Shown: positions 10,691 through 20,022, numbered from the stretch's first letter. The stretch: DNA of 64,000 nucleotides from Sporolactobacillus shoreicorticis (GCF_024125445.1 NZ_JAMXWM010000001.1:248001-312000); one strand, 5' to 3'. The notes: generated by a model not told the origin, from the letters alone. Translations and numbers: made by a program.

Positions 10691-11464
10691 TTGAAAATAG
10701 AAATGCTGATTAAGAAGTACTATGATCAATTGAATGAGAATGACTTGTCAACACTTCACTATATCATAGAAAATAAGAAAAAATGTGCTCAGGAAAGCAT
10801 TACAGAGATAGCCAGCAGTTGCAATATCTCAAAATCATCGATTCTACGAACTGCCCAAAAACTCGGCTTTTCAGGATTCAGCGAATTTAAATACGCGCTT
10901 AAAAATGAACTGGAACCGGAAATTGTACGGGAGAAAAATTATCTACAAGAAACCGAAAAAAATATTCGCAATACGCTGACCTTTTTTGAGCGGACTAATC
11001 TTCACCCGATTTATGAAAGGATCAGAGAAGCTCGCCATATCTATGCTTATGGTACCGGGTTTGCTCAGAGAAATGCTGCCAGTGAATTAAAAAGGAATTT
11101 TTCAAACTTTGGCGTTGCCGTTTATTTAATTGAAGCTAAAAGAGAATTACAAACAACGTTGAAATGGTTGGATAAAAATGATTTGCTTATTGTCATCTCC
11201 TTAAGCGGAGATATTCCGGATCTTTTGGATGATCTTAAGTTGCTTCGTGTAAAAAAAGTGCCGGTTTTATCCATCACGAATATGAATTTTGAACGAAATG
11301 AATTAGCGAGCATCGTTCCCTATAATCTTTATTTCCAGTCAACACTTTATCCAGTGAAAGATCACAACAAAGTCAGTGAAAGCCCCGTTTCACTGGCAAC
11401 CTTAAATTTTTTATGCGAAGCCCTTTCTTTTGGGTATGTTTTTCAAAATGAGAATGCTGAATAA
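10691..11464 (+). CDS. glvR: RpiR/GlvR-type sugar-phosphate-responsive regulator
   Basis: A 257-residue regulator with an N-terminal RpiR-type helix-turn-helix (ITEIASSCNISKSSILRTAQ then KLGFSGFSEFKYAL) and a C-terminal SIS sugar-isomerase domain (IYAYGTGFAQRNAASELKRN and LLIVISLSGDIPDLLDDLKL). RpiR proteins sense phosphosugars; in B. subtilis the maltose PTS regulator GlvR is of this family and of similar length. Initiation is at TTG 10691, 7 bases after AAGGGGTGG. It follows the PTS permease, separated by a terminator, so it is probably transcribed separately. It most likely controls the glvA/glvC pair in response to maltose-6-phosphate (inference from context). Confidence 0.85.
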   Translation: MKIEMLIKKYYDQLNENDLSTLHYIIENKKKCAQESITEIASSCNISKSSILRTAQKLGFSGFSEFKYALKNELEPEIVREKNYLQETEKNIRNTLTFFERTNLHPIYERIREARHIYAYGTGFAQRNAASELKRNFSNFGVAVYLIEAKRELQTTLKWLDKNDLLIVISLSGDIPDLLDDLKLLRVKKVPVLSITNMNFERNELASIVPYNLYFQSTLYPVKDHNKVSESPVSLATLNFLCEALSFGYVFQNENAE

Positions 11465-11526
11465 GACAAATAAAAGAATGGGAGCGCACATAAGTGTTCA
11501 CGGTTCTGTTTTTTTAAAGGCTTCAT

Positions 11527-11567
11527 AAAGGATATCATTACTTCATAAGTGATGGTTCCTTTTTTTA
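11527..11567 (+). terminator. Intrinsic terminator after the RpiR regulator
   Basis: AAGGATATCATTAC pairs with GTGATGGTTCCTT across a short loop, followed by TTTTTTT. It lies about 65 bp past the regulator stop. Confidence 0.85.
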
Positions 11568-11903
11568 TTATGAATTTGATCGAAAAATTTCCCATCAGTT
11601 GATAAAGAAATCAAAAGGTGAAGGGTGTTCCCAAAATAATCGAATCGCATTGTGTGCAAAAAAATTCAGTGTACCATGAAAATGTAAGTGAGACTGGAGC
11701 TTAATAGACCACCGAATCAAAGTCCTACGCGTTATCCATTTCTCATGGAATAACCGTTCCCATGCTCAGAAAATTGATCGGTCCAGATGTTTCAGAGTGC
11801 GTTATCCGTCCCTGAACCGTAAATTTTCGAAATGAAGTTAAATCTAAAGGAATTGTGATGACTAAAACAGGCACAGATCCGAAGCCGCAAGGAGTGATTG
11901 GAA
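11568..11903 (+). other. Leader region before SemiSWEET with hairpins
   Basis: No gene seen. The interval contains a good hairpin, GTTATCCAT with ATGGAATAAC (11731-11754), and a second GCGTTATCC copy at about 11803. This suggests a structured 5' leader, but it matches no riboswitch consensus that I know. Confidence 0.35.
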
Positions 11904-12182
11904 ATGTTAGAAATTATCGGCTTTATCGCAGGTATCTTTACAAGTATCTCTTTCTTTCCACAGGCCATAAAGGTTATTAAAACGAATCAGGTAGCGGACA
12001 TCTCTCTCTTGACGTATTTTATGTTCCTGATGGGACTTGCACTTTGGGTCGTTTACGGTCTATTTTTCCACTCACCGTCCATCTTTATTTGTAATGCGAT
12101 ATCGTTAATACCGGCAGGCATTATTTTTATCATAAAGGCGAAGAGTATCATTGAAAAGAAGCATGCGCGTCTTCAAAACTAG
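11904..12182 (+). CDS. SemiSWEET family sugar transporter (PQ-loop)
   Basis: A 92-residue protein with three transmembrane helices forming one triple-helix bundle, the bacterial half-SWEET architecture that works as a dimer for sugar diffusion across the membrane. The PQ motif is in ISFFPQAIKVIKTN, the second helix begins LLTYFMFLMGLALWVVYGL, and FICNAISLIPAGIIFI supplies the conserved Asn of helix 3. The start at ATG 11904 (MLEIIGFIAG) is 9 bases from AAGGAG; a TTG at 11898 would be too close. It is a single-gene unit between two terminators. The transported sugar is unknown. Confidence 0.88.
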   Translation: MLEIIGFIAGIFTSISFFPQAIKVIKTNQVADISLLTYFMFLMGLALWVVYGLFFHSPSIFICNAISLIPAGIIFIIKAKSIIEKKHARLQN

Positions 12183-12227
12183 ACAAATACGCAGCAAAAG
12201 ATCCAAAGTTTTGGCGCACCTGCCCTG

Positions 12228-12256
12228 AACGTCCCAAAAGTAAGGGAGCGTTTTTT
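12228..12256 (+). terminator. Intrinsic terminator after SemiSWEET
   Basis: AACGTCCC pairs with GGGAGCGTT around an A-rich loop, then TTTTT. Confidence 0.75.
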
Positions 12257-12375
12257 GTGTTTTATCGATTCAATTCATCCGATCATTCTATGACTTCTTA
12301 GGGTATAAAACAGATGACAATCATTTAGCAAAACCGCACAAATACAGTCAATACAAGATGAAGGAGCCGGAAAAA

Positions 12376-12672
12376 ATGAATCGTGAACTTGGGAAGATGA
12401 GAAGCGTGGAACTGATACTATCGGGTCGTGTGCAGGGGGTTGGTTTTCGTTATTTTACAAAACAGTTAGCCGCTCAGTATCACATAAACGGATGGGTCAG
12501 AAACAAAGATGATGGGCGTGTGGAAATTGCTGCGGAAGGAACAAATCATCAAATAAATCAATTTATTCAAGCGATCGGACGGGGCAACTTTCTCGCCAAG
12601 ATCAGAGATATGGACATTCACGACTTTGAGCCGGGTCACTACACTTCTTTTGATATCAGAGCAACTGTATAG
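12376..12672 (+). CDS. acyP: Acylphosphatase
   Basis: A 98-residue acylphosphatase that hydrolyses acyl phosphates. The signature SGRVQGVGFRYFTKQLA carries the catalytic arginine, and NGWVRNKDDGRVEIAAEG carries the catalytic asparagine. Size is typical. The reading frame opens at ATG 12358, but AAGGAG at 12361-12366 can only serve ATG 12376 (MNRELGKMRSVEL), giving a short N-terminal extension before the domain. It is a monocistronic housekeeping gene; no link to its neighbours is evident. Confidence 0.92.
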   Translation: MNRELGKMRSVELILSGRVQGVGFRYFTKQLAAQYHINGWVRNKDDGRVEIAAEGTNHQINQFIQAIGRGNFLAKIRDMDIHDFEPGHYTSFDIRATV

Positions 12673-12906
12673 TTATTGATTGCCTCGATTCCAGACATTT
12701 CGGTAATGCTCCGGTTTGGTCGTTATGGAGTTGTTCAAAAAAATGTAAACGTTTCCTATTATTGGCAATTCTAACGGTGACGGACTGTGTCCATATTGTT
12801 GGTGTGTTTTGTTTCACAAGCTGTTCGCCATGATCTGTTATAATAGTTATAGAAATCAATAAAAAAATAAACGATAGTTCAACGCATACAGCAACGAAAA
12901 AACGAC

Positions 12907-13545
12907 ATGAGGGAAGTGGAAACGACGAGCGCGAAGGAACAGTCAAACTCAATAAAACGATTGGATGTACCGCTGATTAAACAAAGGCCGGAGCTGCCGA
13001 CCGGATGCGAAGGCGTCGCCTTAACGATGGCGCTCCATTACTATGGAATAAATGTTGATAAACAAACGATTGTTGATCAAATGCCGATTGATACGACACC
13101 GGCAACAAGAAACGAAGATGGTTCGATTAAAACATGGGGCGATCCGGAAGACGGTTTTGTCGGTGATCCCCGTGGTGATGGCATTACGATTAATCCTAAT
13201 CCGTTAAAACAAGTGCTCGACCAATACCGCAGCGGCGGCATCGCTCTTTACGGCAAAGACTTCAGTGTCATTCAGAATTATGTGGCGAGCGGCATACCTG
13301 TTCTCGTCTGGTTCACCATTTCTCATGAAATGCCCATCTTGAGATATTGGCATACACCGACGGGCAAAGAAGTATTTGCACCGAGACCGTTGCATTGCAT
13401 CGTTGTCACAGGCGTTGATGAGGACTATGTTTCTTTCAATGACTGTGAATCCACTGAACGGAGTGGGAAGGATGTAAAGGTGGAGAAAGAAAAGTTTATC
13501 AGAATCTATGATACGATGGGACGAAGAGCGCTGGTGGTCAGTTGA
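12907..13545 (+). CDS. C39-like cysteine peptidase family protein
   Basis: A 212-residue Peptidase_C39_2-type protein. The catalytic cysteine lies in ELPTGCEGVALTMALHYYG, the histidine in RPLHCIVVTGVDEDYVSFND, and the following Asp/Asn pair completes a papain-like triad. No signal peptide or ABC domain is present, so it is not a bacteriocin transporter; many such proteins are uncharacterised Bacillota proteins that act on unknown peptides. The start at ATG 12907 has no clear ribosome binding site; a GTG at 12916 is an alternative. An imperfect cre-like sequence (12744-12757) lies upstream. The family is confident; the substrate is unknown. Confidence 0.75.
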   Translation: MREVETTSAKEQSNSIKRLDVPLIKQRPELPTGCEGVALTMALHYYGINVDKQTIVDQMPIDTTPATRNEDGSIKTWGDPEDGFVGDPRGDGITINPNPLKQVLDQYRSGGIALYGKDFSVIQNYVASGIPVLVWFTISHEMPILRYWHTPTGKEVFAPRPLHCIVVTGVDEDYVSFNDCESTERSGKDVKVEKEKFIRIYDTMGRRALVVS

Positions 13546-13650
13546 GACAGAGGTGTTTATTAATGTCTGTGCTGTTCCCATGATTGGTCATTGAGCACGC
13601 CTTACCGTCTTCTATGTCGTATGAAGGCAAAACGCTAATGCAAAAGAAGA

Positions 13651-13700
13651 CCGTCCTGATAGGATGTCATTAATTATTTTGACATATCCGATCAGAACGG
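13651..13700. terminator. Long imperfect hairpin between convergent genes
   Basis: CCGTCCTGATAGGATGTC pairs imperfectly with GACATATCCGATCAGAACGG around an AT-rich loop. It separates the C39-like gene from the convergent phosphatase gene and could act as a bidirectional terminator; T tracts are weak on both strands. Confidence 0.5.
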
Positions 13701-13754
13701 CACAAAAGATGGATATCAATTCGTTTAAATAGCTGACTGAAACGAACCAGAGTT

Positions 13755-15827
13755 TCAAAGTCCCTTTTGAAATATTTGATAAATAGGTGCGCCTTCACAT
13801 TGATCAGGTATTCTTGTTCCAAGCAGGAAGGAGATTGTCGGTGTTACATCCACCTGGCGGATCACACGGTCAGTGGTAAATCCATGCCTGACTCCTTTTC
13901 CTGTTGCAATAAAAAGGGGCGTGACTGAGGTACCGAAGTAGCCTTTAGCTGTGGTCAGGCCGTCTCCATGCAAACGATTAAATCCTTCATTAACCGTGAA
14001 AAAGATGTCTCCGCATTCAGGCCCGCTTGTGCCCAGAATGATCGCATCTTTATTGCGTAAGGCAATCCCTACAACACGTTGCCCGGTAGCTTCATCACGA
14101 TAGTTATAAAGATCGGAAATGATCTGTTCTTCCAATCTGTATTTATCGGCAGGATCTACAATACCATGTTTGTCTCGTCCCTTTAAATTGATATAAATAT
14201 AATTGCTGCGTATCTGCACCGCGCGTGTTTTGCTCCAGTCGACTTCTCCGATTGCGTTTCCGCTCTTGTCCTTCTTCATCACCGTATAGCCAAGCTCTTC
14301 CATCACTTTGACATTGAGTCCTCCGTATTCACCGAGAATAGGCGGCACGTTCTCACCGACCAGAAGTCCGTGGTCAGAAAGGATGAGAATCGTGAATCCT
14401 TCGTCGAGATAGGGGAGAAAACGTCCAAGGTAACGGTCGGTCTGAATGTAAAAGCGTTCGATTAACGCCTGGTAAACTTTCTCATCTGTGTGTTTCCATG
14501 GCTCCAGATTTTTTGCAAGATGCCAGATTTGATGGCCGGCGCAGTCAATATTATGCAAGTGGCTGAAGACAACATCATAATGTTCATGATCGAGCAGATA
14601 GATCAGGCTGTCTGCCTGCCATTGGTTATAGGCGTCCCACGAAGGTTCGAAAATTTGATCCACAAGTTCAGAGTCTTCTCCGCCGATCAGGCTGACCGGA
14701 GGAACATGACCAACATGATTAACAATTGTCGGATACAGCGATTGCGGATGCCACAGAATTTTGTTTGTCGTATCAAGCGCATTACTTATCCAGAGCCGCA
14801 GAGACGTTCCGTCGGGCGCCAATTCAAGTATTTTGTAAGAGCGGCAACTGGGTCTGGTTTTTCCCTTTTTGGTCGTGTCGTCAATAATTTCACCGACCAT
14901 TTTTCCTTTTTCTATTGTGACGAATGGTTCAGCGTCCTGCTTTGAACGGTATAGGGCTACGTGATCATAAATGCCGTCTTGGTTTTTTAATACCAGTCCA
15001 AAACGTTTCTCTTTTCCTGCTGAAATAAGCAGTGTGAATTCGAGCGCATCTTCTGCCGCACTATTCCATTTTTCAGCCGGTTTCAGTGGCGTAAAAATGA
15101 TATCATAACCGACTTTAGCGCCGATCATCATTTCCGTATCCTCTAAGCCGTTAACATAAGTACGTATTTCACCGCCTTCTCTGGCCTTGTCCCCCCACCA
15201 GAGTTCCATCATTTCATCTTCCTCGCTGTCCGCTTCATCCGTCTGCGGCTGGGTTCGAAGAACTTCCTCAAGATCCGTAATATTACAGCCCACTCCCGCT
15301 GCTTTCTGCGTATGCGGGATAAAACGCAGTTTTTTTGTCTCTTTTGAGGCATAGACAATTTTCTCCCAATCCATCTGGGCGATTCCCATGTTGACTGAAC
15401 CGGGTTGTGTGCCATCGACGACATGCAGCAGCGGATTGTCGGAGCTTGGCGGCCATGAAGAACCCGGCCAGTGCCAGACAAGTGTTTTCAGCCCGGCTTC
15501 TACGGTCGTGTTCCAAATCTGTTCCGCCTTGCAGTTGCGTGAGTCGATGTTGTAGGTCACAGCATCAAGACTTTCAGGGGATTGACGCCAGTAGCAGGTA
15601 ATTCCGTGCGTTCCCGGATACGCGCCGGTGGCCAGAGTTGTCCAGCACGGCGGAGTAATCGTCGGATGAGCGCCGAGCATACTCAGATCCTGACGCGTTG
15701 CGCCATGCTCTAAAAAGCGTTTAATATGAGGAAGTTTTCCCTCATCCAGTAAACGTTTTGTTGTCGCGGAATCCATGCCGTCAATGCCTAAAACAATTAA
15801 TTTCTGCGTCCTTGCATCTCTTGTCAT
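13755..15827 (-). CDS. Alkaline phosphatase superfamily phosphodiesterase/pyrophosphatase
   Basis: A 690-residue metal-dependent hydrolase of the nucleotide pyrophosphatase/phosphodiesterase branch. The first metal site is VLGIDGMDSAT, the catalytic Thr/Ser lies in the TPPCWTTLATGAYPGTHGIT block, and later metal ligands are FSHLHNIDCAGHQIWH, ILSDHGLLVG and NRLHGDG. There is no signal peptide, so it is probably cytosolic. A central region of about 250 residues (after LWWGDKAREGGEI) is longer than in minimal family members. It is divergent from a LysR gene that precedes an SsuABC/TauABC-like importer, suggesting that it processes a phospho- or sulfo-ester brought in by that importer (inference). 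Substrate unknown. Confidence 0.8.
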   Translation of the reverse strand: MTRDARTQKLIVLGIDGMDSATTKRLLDEGKLPHIKRFLEHGATRQDLSMLGAHPTITPPCWTTLATGAYPGTHGITCYWRQSPESLDAVTYNIDSRNCKAEQIWNTTVEAGLKTLVWHWPGSSWPPSSDNPLLHVVDGTQPGSVNMGIAQMDWEKIVYASKETKKLRFIPHTQKAAGVGCNITDLEEVLRTQPQTDEADSEEDEMMELWWGDKAREGGEIRTYVNGLEDTEMMIGAKVGYDIIFTPLKPAEKWNSAAEDALEFTLLISAGKEKRFGLVLKNQDGIYDHVALYRSKQDAEPFVTIEKGKMVGEIIDDTTKKGKTRPSCRSYKILELAPDGTSLRLWISNALDTTNKILWHPQSLYPTIVNHVGHVPPVSLIGGEDSELVDQIFEPSWDAYNQWQADSLIYLLDHEHYDVVFSHLHNIDCAGHQIWHLAKNLEPWKHTDEKVYQALIERFYIQTDRYLGRFLPYLDEGFTILILSDHGLLVGENVPPILGEYGGLNVKVMEELGYTVMKKDKSGNAIGEVDWSKTRAVQIRSNYIYINLKGRDKHGIVDPADKYRLEEQIISDLYNYRDEATGQRVVGIALRNKDAIILGTSGPECGDIFFTVNEGFNRLHGDGLTTAKGYFGTSVTPLFIATGKGVRHGFTTDRVIRQVDVTPTISFLLGTRIPDQCEGAPIYQIFQKGL

Positions 15828-16131
15828 CTCGTGTCTCCTCCTTCAGTTTATCTCTATTCATTAATAGTAACGGACAACCTAAGAATGTTATCTATCATAA
15901 GCAATCGCGATCCGGGTGCATAGAAGCAAAAAAGAATATAGGGTATCGAAAAGATCGATAGATTCTTTTTCGCAAAAAATGATCGAAGTGAAACGCCCTG
16001 ATTGTTCACAGACGATGATGATATGGAAGATGCGTGATAACGCTCATTGACTTGATCTAAGTAAAAGACTATAAATAAATGAATTAACATCGTTTTACTG
16101 GGAATTATTTATGAGAAGGGAGGAGGTTCCA

Positions 16132-17061
16132 TTGAAATTTGAGCAGTTGTTTTTTTTAAAGGAAGCGGTCAAGTATCAGTCGATTTCCGTTGCTGCTGAA
16201 AAAAATTTCATCTCTCAGTCATCGGTCAGTTACGCAATCAGTAAATTGGAAAAAGAATTAAGCATTGATCTTTTGAAACGAACAAATTCCGGGGTTACAC
16301 CAACACTGGCCGGGGAGATGGTGCTGCAAAAGTCCGAAAGTATTTTCAAAGCTACGGAAGAAATCGTTGAGATCTCAAACAGGCATCGAAATGACGGCGA
16401 GGTTAACATTGCCTGCATTCCATGCATTTGTGACTGGATACTGCCCAAAGTGTTGCAAATTTTAAAAAGGCGAGCGGATGATATTCTCGTTTCGGTGGAG
16501 ACGGAGGAAAGCAATAGTGTGGCGCGGCATGTTTCTTCCGGCATTTCGGAATTTGGTATCCTGATTCGTTTTGAGGAATTAGAGAGAAATACGGAATTGA
16601 GGTATACACCGCTCTTTCGTGATGAATACGTACTCTATGTAGGCAGAAAATCACCGTTCTGGAACAGATCAAGGATTACCTATGCCGAACTGGTTCAGGA
16701 ACCGTACATTGCTTATCAGGATGAATTCAGACGTTACAACGGAGGCCTGACCAATATGATTGGAGCGAATAAGCTGCCCAACATTATTTTCCGTACAGAT
16801 AATCTCGATTCTATTAAAAACATGATCATGCATGATAATTATGTTGCTTTTTTTCCAAGCTTTATGTCTGAAAATGATTTATACGTGAAAAGTGGTTGGA
16901 TAAGGAGAATTACCGTATCTGATAAAAAATTAGACTTTGAAGTCGGTTATGTGGAAAGTGCTAAATATAAAACAAAGAAAATTGATCAGATTTTTCTTAC
17001 AACCCTGTCTAAAATGATTGAAGGGTTCGATCTGAGCAAAATGAATCAAAATGATTTGTAA
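16132..17061 (+). CDS. LysR family transcriptional regulator
   Basis: A protein of about 309 residues with the LysR winged helix (FFLKEAVKYQSISVAAEKNF, SQSSVSYAISKLEKELSIDL, LLKRTNSGVTPTLAGE) and a C-terminal periplasmic-binding-protein-like effector domain. The start is TTG 16132 behind GGAGGAGG; an ATG at 16111 lies upstream of that ribosome site. It is divergent from the phosphodiesterase gene and upstream of an ABC importer, and a 7-bp inverted repeat (17145-17166) before the permease is a plausible target. It probably activates the importer and/or phosphodiesterase in response to substrate or sulfur/phosphorus supply. Confidence 0.88.
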   Translation: MKFEQLFFLKEAVKYQSISVAAEKNFISQSSVSYAISKLEKELSIDLLKRTNSGVTPTLAGEMVLQKSESIFKATEEIVEISNRHRNDGEVNIACIPCICDWILPKVLQILKRRADDILVSVETEESNSVARHVSSGISEFGILIRFEELERNTELRYTPLFRDEYVLYVGRKSPFWNRSRITYAELVQEPYIAYQDEFRRYNGGLTNMIGANKLPNIIFRTDNLDSIKNMIMHDNYVAFFPSFMSENDLYVKSGWIRRITVSDKKLDFEVGYVESAKYKTKKIDQIFLTTLSKMIEGFDLSKMNQNDL

Positions 17062-17144
17062 TTGAAGCGATGCTGCGCGGTGGTTCATCAGAATGATCAT
17101 AGCATCGTCTATTTAATTATTAAATACCCCATATAAAGTTATCG

Positions 17145-17166
17145 TGTCTTCCAATTTGAGAAGACA
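17145..17166. promoter_or_regulatory. Inverted repeat, candidate LysR operator
   Basis: TGTCTTC-CAATTTGA-GAAGACA, a perfect 7-bp inverted repeat with an 8-bp spacer, lies 65 bp upstream of the ABC permease. No T tract follows, so an operator is likelier than a terminator. Confidence 0.45.
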
Positions 17167-17230
17167 TCGGGTACATTAAAATTGTGATATCACATTAAAC
17201 AAACTGATTAACTATGAATTGAGGAATATG

Positions 17231-18007
17231 ATGACCTCGTACTCGAAAAAAAATTATTTGATCAGCATGCTTACCGGTATTGTTATTTTTATACTTTGGA
17301 CAGCCTTAACATGGCATGGAAGAATTTCAAGCGTCATTTTTCCATCGCCAGGCGAGATGTGGGATTGTTTCCTGAACTTGATTAAAGACGGCTACAAAGG
17401 GCACACACTTTGGCAGCATCTGTCGGCAAGTTTAAGAAGACTATTCATCGCGTTTTTCCTGGCGGCAGTGACCGCTATTCCGTTAGGGCTTCTCAGTGGT
17501 TATTCTGATAAAATTTGTGCGGTCTTTGAACCGATTATTGCTTTCATACGCCCGTTGCCACCGTTAGGGTATTACACAATAATCATTCTGTGGATGGGCA
17601 TCGGGGACAGTTCAAAGATTTTTCTTTTATTTATTGGCGCCTTTGCACCACTCTTTATTTCTTGTGTCGCCGGGGTGGCTCGGGTGCGCATCGACTATAT
17701 TCGCCGCGCGCGTACCCTCGGCGCAAAGAAAAGGCAAGTATTTTTTTATGTTATTTTGCCGGCAGCGCTTCCGGACATTTTTATCGGATTGCGAAATGCG
17801 ATGAGTATTGCCTATGCCACCTCTGTCGCGGCAGAGATGGTAGCCGCGGATTCGGGAATTGGCTGGATGGTACTGGATGCAAGCAAGTATCTGCGCAGTG
17901 ATGTAATCTTTGTAGGGATTATCATTATGGGCATTACCGGAATTGTTCTGGATAAAGCATTGCTGCTGCTGGAGAATGTCATTGTTTTTTGGAAAGGTAA
18001 AAATTAA
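17231..18007 (+). CDS. ABC transporter permease, sulfonate/nitrate/taurine type
   Basis: A permease of about 258 residues with six hydrophobic segments and the BPD_transp_1 EAA-like loop RRARTLGAKKRQVFFYVILP. Sequences such as FPSPGEMWDCFLNL and FIRPLPPLGYYTIIILWMGI are typical of the SsuC/TauC/NrtB family. The start is uncertain between ATG 17228 and 17231; GAGGA lies just upstream and favours 17231. It is the first gene of a permease-binding protein-ATPase unit. Substrate candidates are aliphatic sulfonates, taurine, nitrate-like anions or phospho/sulfo-esters. Confidence 0.88.
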   Translation: MTSYSKKNYLISMLTGIVIFILWTALTWHGRISSVIFPSPGEMWDCFLNLIKDGYKGHTLWQHLSASLRRLFIAFFLAAVTAIPLGLLSGYSDKICAVFEPIIAFIRPLPPLGYYTIIILWMGIGDSSKIFLLFIGAFAPLFISCVAGVARVRIDYIRRARTLGAKKRQVFFYVILPAALPDIFIGLRNAMSIAYATSVAAEMVAADSGIGWMVLDASKYLRSDVIFVGIIIMGITGIVLDKALLLLENVIVFWKGKN

Positions 18008-18040
18008 ATCAAATGATTCAGGGAAAAGGGGTAGAGAAAA

Positions 18041-19114
18041 ATGAAAGGGTATCGGACACTCATAACAGCGGGAATCATTTTGATTCTGACGGGTGCACTT
18101 TTCGGTTGCAGCGGGCAAAATGGCGATACATCAAAAGCAACAGGCTCTTCTGCAAGCGATCCAATTACTAAGAACCCTTATCCAAAGTCAATTAATGTCG
18201 GTGTTATCGAAGGCGGACCTGAGTCTGCGATTCTTGTTAAAGAAAACTTTCTCAAAAATTTTGGCGTAAAGGTCAAAGTCATCAGTTATTCCGCGGGTAC
18301 GGACATTAATAATGCATTCGTCTCAAGAAAAGTGGATTTGGCATCCTTTGGCTCGTATCCTATTGCATTAGGTATTGCCAATAGCATTGATTACAAAGCA
18401 GTGTATGTTCCCTATGTGGAAGGCGGAAACATTGAAGCGCTTGTTGCGAAGAAGAAACAGAAAATTAATTCTTTGGTAGATTTGAAAGGAAAGAAAATTG
18501 CCACACCTTTTGGTACGACTTCACAGTATGCTTTGTTGAATACACTCAAGTTGGCCGGCTTGGACGCAAAGAAGGATGTGAAGCTGCTGGATATGGGCGG
18601 ACAGGACATCGTGGCCGCATGGACACGAGGCGATATTGACGCAGCTTATATTTGGAGCCCGGCATTGGATCAAGCCGTTGAAAAAGGTGGCAAAATCATT
18701 GCCAATGACGGCGATTTAGTGAAAAAGGGAGTCACTATTCCTGAGATTGCCGTGGCAAGTGGCGAATTTGCGAAAAACTATCCGACACTTGTACAAAAAT
18801 ATGTTCAGGCCCTTGTTAAAGTCTCCAATCTGGTTAAGGAAGATCCGGAACGCGCAACGCAGGATGTTGCAAAGTGGGAAAATGTAACCGAGGCTAATGC
18901 AAAAGGTCAGATTACCGATAATATTTGGGCATCTCCTCAAGATCAGCTTTCAAATCAATATTTGGGCAAAAGCGGTAAGGGAAAACTTGCTGAGACGCTG
19001 AAAACAATCGCTGATTTCCATAAAGAACAAGGTGATATCAGCCAATCTCCGGATGTTTCGACGTTTGAGTCTGCGATCGATTCGACCTATATTGAAAAGG
19101 TACTAAAAAAGTAA
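18041..19114 (+). CDS. ABC substrate-binding lipoprotein (SsuA/TauA/NMT1-like)
   Basis: A 357-residue lipoprotein with the signal peptide MKGYRTLITAGIILILTGAL and lipobox LFGC (Cys around residue 23). The body shows the SsuA/TauA fold: NVGVIEGGPESAILVKENF, then FVSRKVDLASFGSYPIALGI, and KKIATPFGTTSQYALLNTL, with GDIDAAYIWSPALDQAVEKG in the second lobe. It is anchored outside the membrane and delivers its ligand to the permease encoded 34 bp upstream. The specificity is not clear; taurine, alkane sulfonate or nitrate binders share this pattern. Confidence 0.88.
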   Translation: MKGYRTLITAGIILILTGALFGCSGQNGDTSKATGSSASDPITKNPYPKSINVGVIEGGPESAILVKENFLKNFGVKVKVISYSAGTDINNAFVSRKVDLASFGSYPIALGIANSIDYKAVYVPYVEGGNIEALVAKKKQKINSLVDLKGKKIATPFGTTSQYALLNTLKLAGLDAKKDVKLLDMGGQDIVAAWTRGDIDAAYIWSPALDQAVEKGGKIIANDGDLVKKGVTIPEIAVASGEFAKNYPTLVQKYVQALVKVSNLVKEDPERATQDVAKWENVTEANAKGQITDNIWASPQDQLSNQYLGKSGKGKLAETLKTIADFHKEQGDISQSPDVSTFESAIDSTYIEKVLKK

Positions 19115-19203
19115 ATCGATTCAGCGACTTACCGATCTTTATATCCCGGATCTAAATAACCGGGGAGCGGGTCCTTATCACGCGAAAGGAACGAAAAGTC
19201 ATT

Positions 19204-20022
19204 ATGAACAATGAGCATGTATTAGGCGTTAAAGGTTTTTCTGAAGTAAATCGGGAGCTCATCTCGATAAAAGACGTAAGCCTTGTTTATAAAAGTAAAG
19301 ATTCTAGGATTCCTGCAATTGAAAACATCAATCTGAACCTCTACCATGGTGAATTTGTCTGCGTCATGGGACCGAGTGGTTGCGGAAAAAGCACATTGTT
19401 AAATATTCTGGCAGGATTCATCAAACCTACCCGTGGCAGTGTGAAGCTGAATCAGACAGAGATCAAAGGAATCGACTGGCACAGAGGCGTTGTTTTCCAA
19501 AATCCGCCTCTTTACGAATGGTTTTCCATACGTAAAAATATAGCGTTTGGTCCGTTGGTCAGAAAGGTGCCAAAGAGAACAGTGAACGAAAAAGTAGACA
19601 TATATCTGGAGAAAGTCGGGCTCCAAGCGTTCGCTGATAAAAAGGTGTATGAGTTGTCGGGAGGGATGAAGCAGCGGGCGGCCATTGCCAGCGCATTAAT
19701 CAATAATCCTGAAATTCTATTAATGGATGAACCGTTTGGTGCGCTTGATGCGCTCACCCGAGAACAGATGCAGCAGCTGATCCGTACGATATGGTGGAAT
19801 TCAAAGAAAACGATATTTTTTATTACACATGACGTCGATGAAGCACTGCTTCTTGGGACACGGGTCATTGTGATGTCCAAGCATCCGGGAAAGGTCATTG
19901 CCGATTTTCAAACGGATTTCACGAAATCAATCATTGAGCACGATACAGATGGTGTACGCTATTCAGAACCGTTTCACCAAAAAAGAAAGTACATTCTGCA
20001 GCTGATTAACCAGAAAGTATAA
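19204..20022 (+). CDS. ABC transporter ATP-binding protein (SsuB/TauB-like)
   Basis: A 272-residue ATPase with Walker A (GPSGCGKSTLLNILAG), Q-loop (VVFQNPPLYEWFSIRKNIAF), signature (YELSGGMKQRAAIASALINN), Walker B (EILLMDEPFGALDALTR) and H-loop (FFITHDVDEALLLGTRVIVM). It is the energy-coupling subunit for the two preceding genes, followed by a strong terminator, so the unit is three genes. The N-terminus has about 15 extra residues before the ABC domain. Confidence 0.92.
   Translation: MNNEHVLGVKGFSEVNRELISIKDVSLVYKSKDSRIPAIENINLNLYHGEFVCVMGPSGCGKSTLLNILAGFIKPTRGSVKLNQTEIKGIDWHRGVVFQNPPLYEWFSIRKNIAFGPLVRKVPKRTVNEKVDIYLEKVGLQAFADKKVYELSGGMKQRAAIASALINNPEILLMDEPFGALDALTREQMQQLIRTIWWNSKKTIFFITHDVDEALLLGTRVIVMSKHPGKVIADFQTDFTKSIIEHDTDGVRYSEPFHQKRKYILQLINQKV

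Noticed and set aside
12744-12757. cre-like TGTAAACGTTTCCT upstream of the C39-like gene
   Set aside because: Mismatch at the end of the consensus and no clear promoter nearby; kept only as a weak possibility.
14490-14945. Open frame antisense to the phosphodiesterase gene
   Set aside because: Product is unstructured shadow translation and the opposite strand carries clear family motifs.
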